From the NCBI RefSeq assembly GCF_000204055.1, contig NW_006768800.1:800103-864102 (forward strand): DNA of 64,000 nucleotides, read 5' to 3'. Source of the stretch: Melampsora larici-populina 98AG31 (lineage: Eukaryota; Basidiomycota; Pucciniomycetes; Pucciniales; Melampsoraceae). The first letter of the stretch is position 1, and each line of letters starts with the position of its first letter. Under the pieces are notes generated by a model, which had not been told where the DNA came from, made no database searches, and worked only from the letters and a program-made list of their open reading frames with translations. Below, piece after piece: positions 36,210 to 47,363 of this stretch. The translations under genes and the position numbers were made by a program.

Positions 36210-37817
36210 ATGCCGCGAGTCTCAGCCAGACACCAAGTCCTACAGGTTCTGAAAGGGGTATCACACCACCTCCTCGCTCACCCGGCAGATGACACACTTC
36301 CTCTTTCATCAGCAACTCATCCCTCAAGCACCACAAGATTGTTATCAACTGTTCTCCTCCTGCCTCAGTTACTACCGGAACTTCCAATTACACCAGCCAC
36401 TCGTCTAACTTTGGGTCTCATGCTGAAAAGTAGAAGAATCCGACGACTTCAGGACTTTGAATCGAAGAAGAGCGAGGTTGAAGTATGGTTGGCCGAACTG
36501 GAACGGGTTGAAAATCAGCGATATCTGACTTCACGAACTCTCCGTGATCGAGACCATTGTTATGAGATTTTCAATGGTCTTATGAACGCTCCAGAGGGCT
36601 TATTCTTAAAAGTGGTAAGGTGTCCTTTTCTTTACGCTCTTTTGGAACTTTGGTAACATCGGATTGGTTGGTATGTTCAGGCACGAATGAAAAAGGACAA
36701 CTTCATTACTCTGTATCATAAGATTGAGAATAGCAAAGTATTCCGTAACACTTCTAGCAATCCTCAAACAAAGGTTGAAGTCCAACTATTGGTTGCTTTA
36801 GCAAATATGGGTCTCTCGGGAAACGGCGGACAGGTTTCAATCATAGGCCGTTTATTAGGTGTTTCAGGTCCGTGCTTTTACATAAACAACATCATTATTT
36901 GCTCTTATTGAGTTTTTTAAAAATTGTAGACGGGAGTGTTGAAAACTACACCTGGCGAAGTATAGCGGCGATCCTTGAATTACAACCTCAGTATCTTAGC
37001 TGGCCATCCGGAGATGAGCGTGCAGAAATCCGGAACGAGATTGCTCAGGATCACCCAGTTTTGAAGGGGTGTGTGGGTTTTGTTGACGGGACACTGATTC
37101 CCTTAGCTTTTGGGCCAGTCTTTTGTAAAGAAGATTATTGGACGCGGAAGTATTTTTACGGACTGAACTCGATGATAGTGTGTGATCATCGCCGGCAAAT
37201 CACTTTTGCCCGTCATGGATGGTGCGGGAGCGTTCATGACCAGCGAGTTCTCAGGACTTCCTCAGTAAGACTGTCTCTTTCAATCCTCTAAGAATCATTA
37301 CACAACACATAGAAGCTGACTGCCCCTATAGCTTTGGTGTCACCCCACTCGTTACTTCAGCGAGGGTGAGTACTTAGTCGCAGACTCCGGATACAGTGCG
37401 TCCAATTACACGGTTCCTCTTTTCAAAAAGAATTCCACCTGCGATCTTCCCGGACTCAAGAATTCTTTTAACAAAGAACTTAGTGAGGCAAGAACAGTAA
37501 TTGAGCACGTCAACGGGATGCTCAAAGCAAGATTTCAGATGCTGAAGGAATGTAGATTAATCTTACGAGATAAACGCTCGATGAAACGGATAAACGCCCT
37601 TTTGATGGCGTGTTGTCTGCTTCACAACTTCCTGTTGAAGGAGGATCCAACTTCATTTTCTTATGGCCTTCCTGATGCAGCGGACCGTGAAGCCGAGCGA
37701 CATCATGCTGAAGAAACACCGGCGGTAGCTAACGCGGTTTTGGCCGACAACGACGACTCTTTACGCAGACAAGTCTTTACAGACTATTGTCGTCTTATGC
37801 AAGAAGAAGACATATGA
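36210..37817 (+). CDS. Harbinger DDE transposase (HARBI1-like)
   Basis: Four exons: 36210-36614, 36681-36867, 36930-37264, 37332-37817; 470 residues, all phases consistent. It cuts and rejoins the element's ends in the nucleus. The N-terminal 130 residues are basic and helical. After LGVSDGSVENYTWRSI (helix-turn-helix-like, about 194-209) comes the DDE_4 nuclease: D250 in GFVDGTLIPL, D301 in GSVHDQRVL and E367 in RTVIEHVNGMLKARF. Other family marks are FYGLNSMIVCDHRRQI and YLVADSGYSA. The start at 36210 is the first in-frame ATG inside the terminal repeat boundary; an upstream ATG at 36063 lies within the terminal repeat itself. No stop or shift is seen, so the enzyme may be active. Confidence 0.93.
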
Positions 37818-38495
37818 TGTTGGTAAGTGTCATCTCCCTCATGTATTTTGCCTCTCGCTCACATTCTGATTGTTGTTGAAAGATTGTTTCCCCTCGAAAA
37901 AAAAATTTAAACTCATTTCGAATGATAAGCCGCTCTGATTTGATTTGAAAGATTGTTTCCGCTCAAAAAGCAAAGAATAAACTCATTTCGATTCATCACC
38001 CGCTGCACTTTCTAGTCATGTTACCTTTATGTTTCCAGCTGCCAAATGACTCAAAGAAATGAAAATACATCTTTTTGTGTTGAGACAAGTTGCATAAGAG
38101 AGTTAGACAGTGAGAACGAGTCTTCTGATCTCGTTTATCTCAAAAAAGATGGAATCGTTCTCACAAAAGTGTCTTTTCAAAAGCACAAGTTATTCACCTA
38201 AGGACTCGTTTTTCTCACATAAGATTCTTTTCAAAAGAATCTTATGTGCACCTCAAAAGCTCCAGTTAATCACCTTTGCATACAACATCTGCGCAGAAAA
38301 TTGAGAAGACAAAATGGAAAGAGAACTCGTTTGTCTCACAAAAGTGTCTTTTCAAAAGCACAAGTTTCACATAAGATTCTTTTCAAAAGCACAAGTCAAT
38401 CAACTTTGCATACAACATCTGCGCATAAAATTTAGAAGATAAAATGGAAAGATACAAATGAAACTTTTTTTGAATCATGAAACATGATTAAAAAT
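37818..38495. repeat. Degenerate repeats between the two Harbinger genes
   Basis: Two copies of a GAAAGATTGTTTCC ... AAACTCATTTCGA block (about 37880-37925 and 37948-37995), then two copies of a roughly 130-bp unit (about 38140-38320 and 38320-38455) containing CACAAAAGTGTCTTTTCAAA, AGATTCTTTTCAAAAG and CATACAACATCTGCGCA. The first copy also holds a perfect inverted motif around AGATTCTTTTCAAAAGAATCT. It separates the 3' ends of the convergent genes. Confidence 0.75.
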
Positions 38496-40297
38496 TTAAT
38501 CTACTTCTAGCATCTCATAGACAGTCTTCTTCGCTTCGGCCCAGCTCATATTGAAATTATCCATGTATTCCTTGTATAATCTTCCTTGCATTGAAATGTC
38601 TTCCATTTTCGCTTTCTTCTTATGAGTCTCCAGTTCTTTCTCTATTTTGTCTAATTCGAGTCTCTCCCGGCGCCTCTTGAGTTCTTTTGTTTCATCTAAG
38701 TTCTTTTCCATAAGTTCTAACTCATCTTGATTAAATTGCAAAGTTTCCCTTTTGAGTTGGAGTGCTTGTAACGATTGAGTGTGCTCATTAGTTTCTGGGT
38801 TTAGAGACTTTGTGATTGCATCGGTCAGTTTGTTGTTCGAGGTGACTTCAGACCGTCGAGCTGCTTGTTTGGCTAACATATGCTTCTTTTTAAAGTCCCA
38901 CTCCTCATCGCGTTCTTCTCGAGATGGTAAGTGATTACTTAAAATTGAAGAGGAAGGACCTGAATTAACTTGAGATGATTTCCTATTTCCACTTTTGGTC
39001 GATCTATCTAAAGATCCATCGGAGCTCTTTCGAGGGGAAGCATGACGAGGTGTTGACTTGTTAGGATGAGTTGATTTATGAACCCTTGAGGTTGATGATT
39101 GACTGAGGCCGACGTCATTGGAGCCTTCATGCTTATCTTCGCCTTCCTCTAAATCTTCCAAAAGGGGACTCTCAATACCACGAAAGAGTTGTTCAAATGA
39201 TGATTCATCATCACCATTGGGTTGACTGTTGGCTTTGATTTGATCAGCTCGGTCGTTGCCCTTGAGTTGATTATTGTCGTATGTCAACGGTGAATCAATA
39301 GTGTTTTGATTGGGTAAGATGTCATCTACATCGATCAAAACATTAGATTCCTGTACGTCGTCCGGTGAATTTGCCTTTCGCCTTCCGAAAGTGTCGACCA
39401 TTTCTTCATAATATAGACATTTCTTTTTGAGTATTGCTTTAAAATAATGAATATAAATTAGTGGTTTATTTCTAAGTACACAAACAAACTTAAAAAGAAA
39501 CTGACCTTCAAATGTATCTTCAACCAAAGATAGTCGCTCCTTCCATGCCTCGCTATCAGATGCATACCCATTTGCCTCCTTCTCAGCAAGTGCATCCTCC
39601 ATGAGTTTCTTCTTCGCACCTTCGCCACTTTCTTTGCGGAAGTCTCGGCCATCGCGATAACTTCTCTCGAGATCTCTGATCTAAGGAAAAAAAACATGTA
39701 ATGAACATATGTATACATATGTTAAGGAGAAGATCAACGTACTTGTTGCTCGACTGTGGTAGGTTTTATATTCGGAAAGCCATTTTCAGCGAGGTAATTG
39801 GCAACATCCTGAGCTATCTTGCCTTTCTTCATCGTGCCTCCATTGGTTCTCCACCAGTCAAGACGAAAACCATCACCAACAGGAGTTGTTAGCCATTCCA
39901 CTATGAGCCACAAAGGAGTCTTCCCATCCTTGTTGAGGTCTACACGCCACTGGGTTCGAGAACGGGCAGGAGACGATGGTTGGTTGGTCTTGGCCTTGGC
40001 CTTCGGAGCACCCTTCTTTCGGGCTCTTTTCTTGGGCTCTGGATCGGATTGAGTTTGTTGAGTTTCTTGAATAGCTGGAGTTTGAACTGATGGTTGGTAA
40101 GGTGTCACAGGCATCGTTCCCCAAATATGAGCGTTGATATTTGGGGAGATATGTGGGGTGAGAACTGGCGAGATATGTGGGTTGATGGTGGGTGAGACAA
40201 AGGTATACGGATAGGGATGAATTGGTGGGACTTGACCCGCAATCGACGAGTTTGATGAAGTGCGAGAAAGATGGTGGGAAGAAGGTGGATCAGCCAT
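38496..40297 (-). CDS. Harbinger companion protein (Myb/trihelix-like)
   Basis: Exons 40297-39743, 39680-39506 and 39436-38496; 556 residues. Harbinger transposons need a second, DNA-binding protein for nuclear import and end recognition of the transposase. Here a Pro-rich N-terminus (about 75 residues) and a KKRARKKGAPKAKAK basic patch precede a domain with the spacing of a SANT/trihelix fold, from TQWRVDLNKDGKTPLWLIVE through NYLAENGFPNIKPTTVEQQ to RDLERSYRDG. The middle is acidic and Ser-rich. The C-terminus is a strongly charged coiled coil (KELKRRRERLELDKIEKELE). Both introns are GT...AG and restore frame. Convergent with the transposase gene. Confidence 0.85.
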
Positions 40298-40684
40298 GTG
40301 AAATGAGTGAATGAGGGGGGGTTAGGTGGGGAAGGGCATCGTTGTGTTGAGACAAATATACAAAGTTTTGAATCTGGGTCTATTTGGAACTATAGTTCCA
40401 AGTTTGAACTTGGAGTCTCCCAGAACTTTCTGGATGACATTTTTGGACACTTTTGGGACACGTTTCTGGAGTTTTGAATACCCCTAATAAAAAAGAAACT
40501 TTGTCTTTGCTCAACAACAAAGAAGTTAACAGCATTTATTTGAAATTTGATAGAGACTGAGTAAGAATTTTTTTTTAGATTTCATTATTATGTTTTTATT
40601 TAAGAAGCGAAGCAAAGACATATCAAAAAATTGGAAAGGAAAACTTAAAGTTATCAAGTATTATTAATTTAAAGGAAGCAAAGG

Positions 40685-43600
40685 CTAAGTAGGAGCCTTC
40701 TCTTTTCCTTTAGATTGCTTCTTGACAGATTCCTCCCAAGCCTCAAACACCAAGCCGACTTCTTCCAAATCATCAGTAATTGGCACCCCCTCACGTAGCC
40801 ACAAGCGACTACCAACGCACATCTCGATGGTGCAAGGCTTCAAACATCCTCGCATGGCAGTTGCCACATCGGCAGCCGCCAAAAAGGTCCGCTCGGCTGC
40901 AGCTGAAGAACCTGGAACCAAAAGGTAGTGCCGTGCTAATGATGCCAGGACAGGATACTTATGTTCATGTTCCTGGATATGGGGCAATTACATTAGTGAT
41001 CAGTGAAACACACAATATGTAAATAGTCAAGTAAACTACATACCTTCCACCATTGAAGAACAGGCTTAGGACTGTTCTCCATACCAGGTGAAATCAAGGG
41101 GTCCTCACCCTTCAAATACAGCTCCAGCTCATTAGCTACCAAAGGGGTTGCAGTCTCATAAAGTTGATATATAACGGGCACACTAGCTTCCGGGGCTTCA
41201 CTTCTAGGACTTTGCGGTGAATTGGAGGGAATATTGAGTGCCGACTTGTGTTTGGAAAACTTGGTGTGAAGGTGATCAGTGGCGTGGAAGGTTTGCTCAT
41301 GCTCCGGTCCAAGGGTGTGTTCAAAAAATCGTAAGCGAAGGGCAGGGTGACAAATTGCCGCCATGAGAAGGGTGTTACAGCCAAGAGCTTCCTCATAGTA
41401 AACCTTTGTATGTTTGATACAAGCTTGAAAAAACGGTTGCATGCGGTCATCAGGTGGAATAGCTGCCGATTGAGCTGTCAAAGAGGTGAGTAGAGTTTGA
41501 TATTTGGCAAGTACCATACACCCAGTGGGTGCATTGGCCTCCATTCGCTTAGTCAAAGTTTTGAACGGCTATTTGACACACTCATGTTAGTAGTCTGAAA
41601 AAGGGTAGATGATCTACTATTAGGACTTACTCGCAGCTCATCGAGTAAATCTCTAACATCTTGCCAGTATGAAAGGGAGAAGAAAGTTTCTTGAAAATAC
41701 CCAGAGGCTTTTTTTGACAATTTTTTATAATTTCTTGACTTCTTCATTTGAGACTTTGAGGCATCTTCTTTCAACATTTCATTGATAGCCTGCTTGACAA
41801 ATTGGGTTATCAGTTTCAGGGAGAAATTTGTTACAGAATAAGGTACACTGACATCCTGATTTTCATATGCTCTATCCCATCTGTCGAGGCAGATATTCCA
41901 ACGGATACCATGGCCGGCAATCAAAGAGCAGCCAGGACCATTGCCATCCGGTTGCCTCCTCCTTAGGTTCATTCAACGCGCATTGAAATCCTCGCGCCAA
42001 GCAGAAGATCGTGTAATCTTCTTCACAACAGAGTCAAGCTGAAATTTGTTTATAAGGTAATGTCAGTGTCAAGATCAGACACAAAGATGTTATATGGGAT
42101 GGAATACAAACATCTTGAGTTAATATTTTAAGTCCATTCATTTTGGCTCTGGTTGGCTTAGGGATGATGTTGATGGCCTCCATGTCCCAGTGGTTGTCCT
42201 CAACATTGTCCTGTTCCCTTTTGTCTTTGGAATCACTCGACTCATCTGGATGATGTTCAACATCATCCTCGGTGTCCGAGTTCAAGGAACCCACAAGGAT
42301 GGCCTGGTTGAGTTCTTCTTCTTCATTGCCAGCTTCAGAAATAGTCGGTAAGTCCTCTGGTGAGGGGAAAAAACCAAGTACTGTGTGGCGCTGATGACTT
42401 GTTGGTGGCCTAGGGCTGCGATTCCGGCGTTGACAATCAGACCAATCTTGTGACACATGCACTTGACGTGCATGGTCTCAGGATCCCAAGAATAATTGGA
42501 TGAATGCTGGTTGTGTTCCTGGAGTTGTTGATGCATCTCAGCTGCCAAAGTCATGTTGTTTGACGCTGAATCTGTTGTATGACCTAGCATGTATTAATAC
42601 AACAAACAGATTGTCAGCAACTGAATTGTGTGAATAAATACTAATATGAGATACAGGACTACATATGGAGGAAACTACTTATCTTTTGGTAAATATTATG
42701 TTTCTTCAGTACAGTCACCAGCGGCTTGGAAAGCCAAGCTCCCTTATGGTGATGAGCAACTCGCTTGAGCGTGAGGTGGCGAGAAGTATAGTTCCAGTCT
42801 TTGTCGATAAAGCTGGCAACCCCACCAACAAAAGACCAAAAGTTACCTTTTACCGTCCAAACATTGTGTGTCAATGTAAACTTTCCTGGAATTGACTGAG
42901 ACATAGACAGAAAAAAAAGAATGACGAAACAAGTTAGAACACAAAACCATCAACATCTGAATTAGATAGATTATGATGATAAACAAGAACGAGTAAAACT
43001 TACTTCAAGTTCTCTATAAACAGTGTCTCTTAGATTCAGGTGCAGTTCTTTGGCCTTGTTAGCTGTCCACTGCCGATGGTAAAGTCAAGCATTGGGTCGA
43101 GCGTAATAAAACACAGCCTGAAGAAGCGGATCTTCAATCCGGGACCACGGCAACACTTGCCGGACCTGCCATAGCATCAGAAGGCGGTTGGAGATTTTCA
43201 TATTGAACTTGGGCATAACTGTAACAAAATTGTTCATTGTTGATACTTTATGTGATTCTGCTAATTTCTTGGTGTTGACCTCTGCAACTGTCGGAGGGAG
43301 CTTTCAGCCTCAAGCAATGGCTTCCTTACGACGGGGGCAACCAGTCTTAGATCTGCCGGCCTGATTAGATCCATTGCGATGGATCTTGAGATTGGATCAA
43401 GTCGTTCCATGGCCACGGCAGACTTTGCCACACCAAAGGCATGTAAAGTCCAATGGACATCCTGGTCCCTAAAGGTAAAGGACGATCAGTCAGCTGAATG
43501 TTTTGTAAGATTAAATAATATATATATCTAATGGAAACATGATAAGAAAGACAAATTGGCAACACTTACATTGTCATGGCCCGGAGTTGGTTCATCAAAA

Positions 43601-44844
43601 TATAAAGCAATATCATCATAATCGTTGCCTTCCTTCAAATCGTGGTGAGATTTCTTTGATCGTTTGCGGATCCAAGCATTGTCGTCATCAGAGTCTTGGC
43701 GCAAATTGATGGAAGGACCTTGGACTTGATTTTCTGAAACAGATGAAGCCTTGTTCTATGACAATTTGACATGAATAAATACCAAGTCATTGAAGGGGAG
43801 CGAGTGAGTCAGCATATGTTTTGATGACACAGGTGAAGTGAAGGGTCAGCCTCACCTTAGTTTGATTTGTGTAACCGGACGCATTGGTTACAGAGGAAGC
43901 AGTGGATTTGGGTTTTTGATTTGATTTCTAAAGGATTTCACATCAAAACAAATTAAACAAGATTATAAATTAATAGAAGAATACGACAGAACTCACAGTC
44001 TTTCCTTTCAATCCCAACGCTTTGAGAACAGAAGAAGCAGTGGAAACAAAGTTTGGTTTCTAAACCACATTGTATCAACAAAAGAGAAAAGAATATATAT
44101 AATGAAGATGATGATAACTGAGATTAGAAACAGTGGAAAGCACTCACAGTTGATCCTTTCGATCCTGTCGGTTTGGCAACAACAGTTTGCTGCTGACTGG
44201 ATGCCTTGTTCTGCTTCGCATTCTTGGACAATTGACCCTGGTTTGGGACAATGTGGCCCCCTACCAGGTCACATTTGGATCTGGAAGTTGAACGAGCTCG
44301 TTTGAAGCCAGATGAAGAAGGTGGTTGTGTCAGTGAAGAGGGATTAAAGAGTCCGCGGCGGCTATCCTGGGATGGTTGGATCATCCCAGGATCCAATTGG
44401 AGAGGGGTTGTGATCCAAAAAGTTTGGCAAGGTTGACTTGGGGTTTCATCGGTGTCGTATCCAGAACCTGGACACATGTTGTTGAAGGAATCGAGTGGAG
44501 AATTGGAACAAACCAAGTGCAATAGCTGAATAGACGTGGTAAGTGTGATAATATAAGTCAGTTCATGTAATTGAAACTGAACCAATAAAAATAATAAAAA
44601 GATAAAAGATGAAAACTGAGGAAAGGGAAAGAAGAAATAGGTTATACATATATCAATAAGAAGGAAGGCGATTACGAGATGAGGGAAGTAAGAGAAATGC
44701 CAATCTGGAGTCAAGATCGAGACCACTCACATTAGAAGTTGGGGTGACAAAGTTGAAAACAATTGGCCATCGAATTCCATGGGGGTTGCTTGTTGGTCTG
44801 GGGACTTGATGATGTAACCAATGGGCCACATCATCATTGTCCAT
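40685..44844 (-). pseudogene. hAT family transposase, degraded
   Basis: Multi-exon remnant. The probable start is ATG 44844, splicing at GTGAGT to the frame continuing through 44477. Recognisable parts in order: FTLTHNVWTVKGNFWSFVGG (about 42880), GHTTDSASNNMTLAAEM (about 42580), HVKCMCHKIGLIVNAG (about 42470), the RNase H-like core downstream, and the C-terminal dimerisation domain, split by an intron between PVLQWWK (ends 41044) and EHEHKYPVLASLARHYLLVP (from 40972), then GSSAAAERTF. Well-defined 3' exons are 41568-41044 and 40972-40685. Two lesions stand out: a frame change near 42380-42400 (the VLGFFPSPEDL segment is out of frame with the preceding exon) and an in-frame TGA at 41975-41973. 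I read it as inactive. Confidence 0.82.
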
Positions 44845-45317
44845 GATGTTGATGAGGCTAGAAGGCGACCTATTGGATTGGTTGGGATTGATTCAGCATT
44901 AGAATCTCTAGCTGACCTATTGAATTGGTTGGGTCAGCATGAGGATATCGCCGATAACGGAGATCACTGCTGAGAGTATGTGTAACGTACCTATTTCACA
45001 TAACATACCTGTCACAAGTATGTCAGCGTATCTACTCCAAAATAAAATTTGTGACATAAAATGATAACACACCGGTATGTAGGATTTAAAAATCGGCCCC
45101 AACCAATAGCGTAACCATGTTACGGTACAGTGCAATAACGGCGGAAGGTAGCGTAACCGGCCTGACATTGCTTACTTGTCTTTTTGTACTCTTGTTTGTT
45201 ATTCAGATCAATATGTTTTCTATTGAAGGAGGAGTTGGACTTTAGTAGTATTCTTATCTTGGTTGTTGGCTTGATCCATTATGTCCTGATTGATACCCTA
45301 CAATTCTTTGAGATGAG

Positions 45318-45640
45318 CCAAAAATGATTGTCCCCTAACAAATTAAAAAACTGGTCAAAAAAACTGGGTGTCAAGCTGGGAATTTTGTTTGCCCAGATTT
45401 TAGCTCGGGTCCAAAAATCTGGACTTCTGGGCATGCTCCCGGGCACGTGCCCAGGCTTGTACTTTTAGGGGATACAAAGTAGAAGTCCGGGCACGTGCCC
45501 GGGCACATGCCCAGAAGTCCAGATTTCATTTTTGGCTGTAAATTTGGATTCTGGACTTGCGGGCATGTGCCCGGGCACGCCTGCAACTTTGAACCCACAG
45601 TCAGCCAGAAACCGTGGAACGATAGAGTCCTTGAATCAAT
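45318..45640. repeat. GC-rich foldback copy of a dispersed repeat
   Basis: Inverted arms around 45470: ATCTGGACTTCTGGGCATGC (from 45417) against GGGCACATGCCCAGAAGTCCAG (to about 45522), surrounded by GCCCGGGCACGTGCCCGGG palindromic words. The right half, GGGATACAAAGT onward (45468-45615), matches 35318-35425 in the same orientation. The GC-rich core stands out from its AT-rich flanks. No coding capacity recognised. Confidence 0.75.
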
Positions 45641-45984
45641 AAAACACGGCCCTGCAGCTCGTTTAACTATATACCAAGACATTAAACTATTGTGACAACA
45701 TACCCGAAGACCAGACATATACTAAGCTTCATATTTTTTTCGTTCTCTCTTGTATGGCTTGTGGGATGATTTCTAAAAACTTGCTCTTTATAATTGACTA
45801 CATTATCAAAAGTACTCAGTAAGAGAAACCACTATACAATTGCAAAGAAAGAAAAGAAAACATTCAATAAATGGAAGATGAGTTGAATTGTGAAGAAAAT
45901 GGTTGAACAATGCTTGTTAAATAAGGGAAAAGACCAGTCTCAAGCAGAAACAAAACAAAACAATCCAAAACAACCCAAAAGAAT

Positions 45985-46095
45985 GAAACAATCAAAAAAA
46001 CAAAACGATCAAAAAACAGAACAATCAAAAAAACAAAACGATCAAAAAAACAAAACAATCAAAAAAACAAAACAATCAAACAAAGGAAACGATCA
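45985..46095. repeat. Minisatellite of about 17-bp A-rich units
   Basis: About six units of ATCAAAAAAACAAAACG, with G/A changes at the last base, form an A-rich, T- and G-poor strand. The long plus-strand ORF here (45890-46192) is a Lys/Gln/Asn-rich by-product. Confidence 0.88.
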
Positions 46096-46349
46096 TAAGC
46101 AAAACAAAAAACATAACGATGATCAGTTTCAAGCGAAACCAACAAAACAATCAACAGAAACGATCAAAATCAAAAAAGCAATCAAAAACTAAACACGATT
46201 GAAAAGTATAAAAAAAGATCAGTTTCAGGAAACACAGAAGAAAACAATTGAAAACGAGGAATTGATGGTATCCGAGTTTAAACCTGAGAGGAAGACATGA
46301 AATTACGCGGTCTGAAAGCATGGAAATGAGGGTGGGGTTTCTGGGCGGA

Positions 46350-46800
46350 GAACTGGGCGTTGAGCTGGGAAGTCTTTTTTTGCCCAGATTTCAGCTCGTG
46401 TCTCACGCTCACACCCGGCACCTTTTTCGTGGCCAGGGCTGTGGCCAGGGCCGTGGCCCAGCCCTGCCCAGCCCTGCCCAGCCCTGCCCAGCCCTGTGTG
46501 GCCTGCCCTTGAAACAACTTTTGATCATAGCCCAACTCATCTTCAGGTGCTACTCCCTGCTTAAGGCACTGTTTGAAGGGGAATTAAGCTGAACTTCATG
46601 CACTATGAAGGTCATGAAGGGCTGGTGGTGAGGGCCACGCGTGGCCTAAGCCCTGGCCACGGCCATGTGCCCCTCCAGGGCGCCTCGTGGCTTCGGGGCC
46701 CCGGGTGTGAGCGTGACTCGTGTCGGGAGATCTGGACTTCTGGGCGCGTGCCCGGACTTGTACTTTGTATCCCCTATTTGTATCCCGTAAATAGTTCTTT
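46350..46800. repeat. GC-rich inverted repeat with 10-bp tandem core
   Basis: The left part (about 46383-46415, CAGATTTCAGCTCGTGTCTC then ACGCTCACACCCGG) is mirrored at about 46698-46735 (CCGGGTGTGAGCGTGACTCG). Between them are GGCCAGGGC/GTGGCC words and four tandem copies of GCCCAGCCCT (about 46457-46496). The right end (46725-46790) is an inverted relative of the GGGATACAAAGT repeat at 35318 and 45468. Confidence 0.7.
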
Positions 46801-46809
46801 AATTTCATC

Positions 46810-46954
46810 ATTGGCTCTCAAAGTAGACCCGGTTTCAAAAAACCCAGTTGACCCAGTTGACTTTTTGGCTGTGAGCTGTCAAGAAATGTCAAGTTGATAC
46901 ACAAAGTTACTGCCAAAAAGCAACTGGGTTAACCCAGTCAACTTTGAGAGCCAC
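46810..46954. mobile_element. Small foldback MITE, copy 2
   Basis: Second copy of the element at 31723-31884, same orientation. The left end is TTGGCTCTCAAAGTAGACCC and the right end complements to AGTGGCTCTCAAAGTTGACT. The interior has lost a few bases compared with copy 1. CAAGTTGATACACAAAGTTA in the centre is the complement of the copy-1 centre, showing the palindromic layout. Confidence 0.8.
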
Positions 46955-47363
46955 TGATGCTTCGAGTGTCACTAAAGCCACTAGGCTGTCGGGCACTGCA
47001 TATGAGTCCAGCACCTGTGAAACCCAACAATAGCTGATGCTCTAATTGGAACATCAAGTACAAGGCAAGAGATTGGAGCCATGTTCTAAATGGAACACTA
47101 CAAACTTGCCTCGGATGCTCACATTTTAGTATGCCATTGGTATGTACCCCACATTGGGGTTACCCCCTTCTTGTGAGAGTCAGGTTAAGGGGCCTAATTG
47201 CCCCCCCAAACCCCAGAGACCGTCGTGGATGTTCATAGATACATCATTGGCAGAATACAGACTTCAGATCACACCGACTTCACAGTATTTTTTACACGAG
47301 AGTTCCACGGTACTTTTGCGTTCCTTTGCCACCGGGGAGGCATAGGAAACATATTATTCCTGC
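46955..47363. other. Intergenic, no gene recognised
   Basis: Downstream of APC10. No ORF with recognisable content; a C-rich patch lies at about 47195-47215. Confidence 0.4.

Larger units (their letters stand above)
36039..40485 (+). mobile_element. Complete PIF/Harbinger DNA transposon
   Basis: Long terminal inverted repeats of about 85 bp (36039-36123 and 40401-40485) with only a few mismatches, beginning AGGGGTATTCAAAACTCCAG. The trinucleotide AAT flanks both sides (36036-36038, 40486-40488), a 3-bp target duplication. It carries the standard two-gene set of Harbinger elements: a DDE transposase (plus) and a Myb/trihelix-like DNA-binding protein (minus), arranged tail to tail. Both frames are open after splicing. 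It sits inside the 3' part of the hAT element and is therefore younger than it. Confidence 0.93.
35797..45170 (-). mobile_element. hAT DNA transposon, split by a Harbinger insertion
   Basis: Imperfect terminal inverted repeats: left CAATGTCGGGCCGTTGTGCT at 35797, right end reading CAATGTCAGGCCGGTTACGC on the opposite strand from 45170. CTTACTT is duplicated outside both ends (35790-35796 and 45171-45177). With one more base the left flank is GCTTACTT, which also occurs at 45170-45177, so an 8-bp hAT-style duplication is possible depending on where the terminus is drawn. Without the nested Harbinger the element is about 4.9 kb. It encodes a degraded hAT transposase on the minus strand. Confidence 0.8.

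Noticed and set aside
44366..44396. Short hairpin TCCTGGGATG...CATCCCAGGA in the hAT gene
   Set aside because: Only ten paired bases within coding-like sequence; could be chance.
45890..46192. 100-codon Lys/Gln/Asn-rich ORF
   Set aside because: It is encoded by the A-rich minisatellite; no independent coding evidence.
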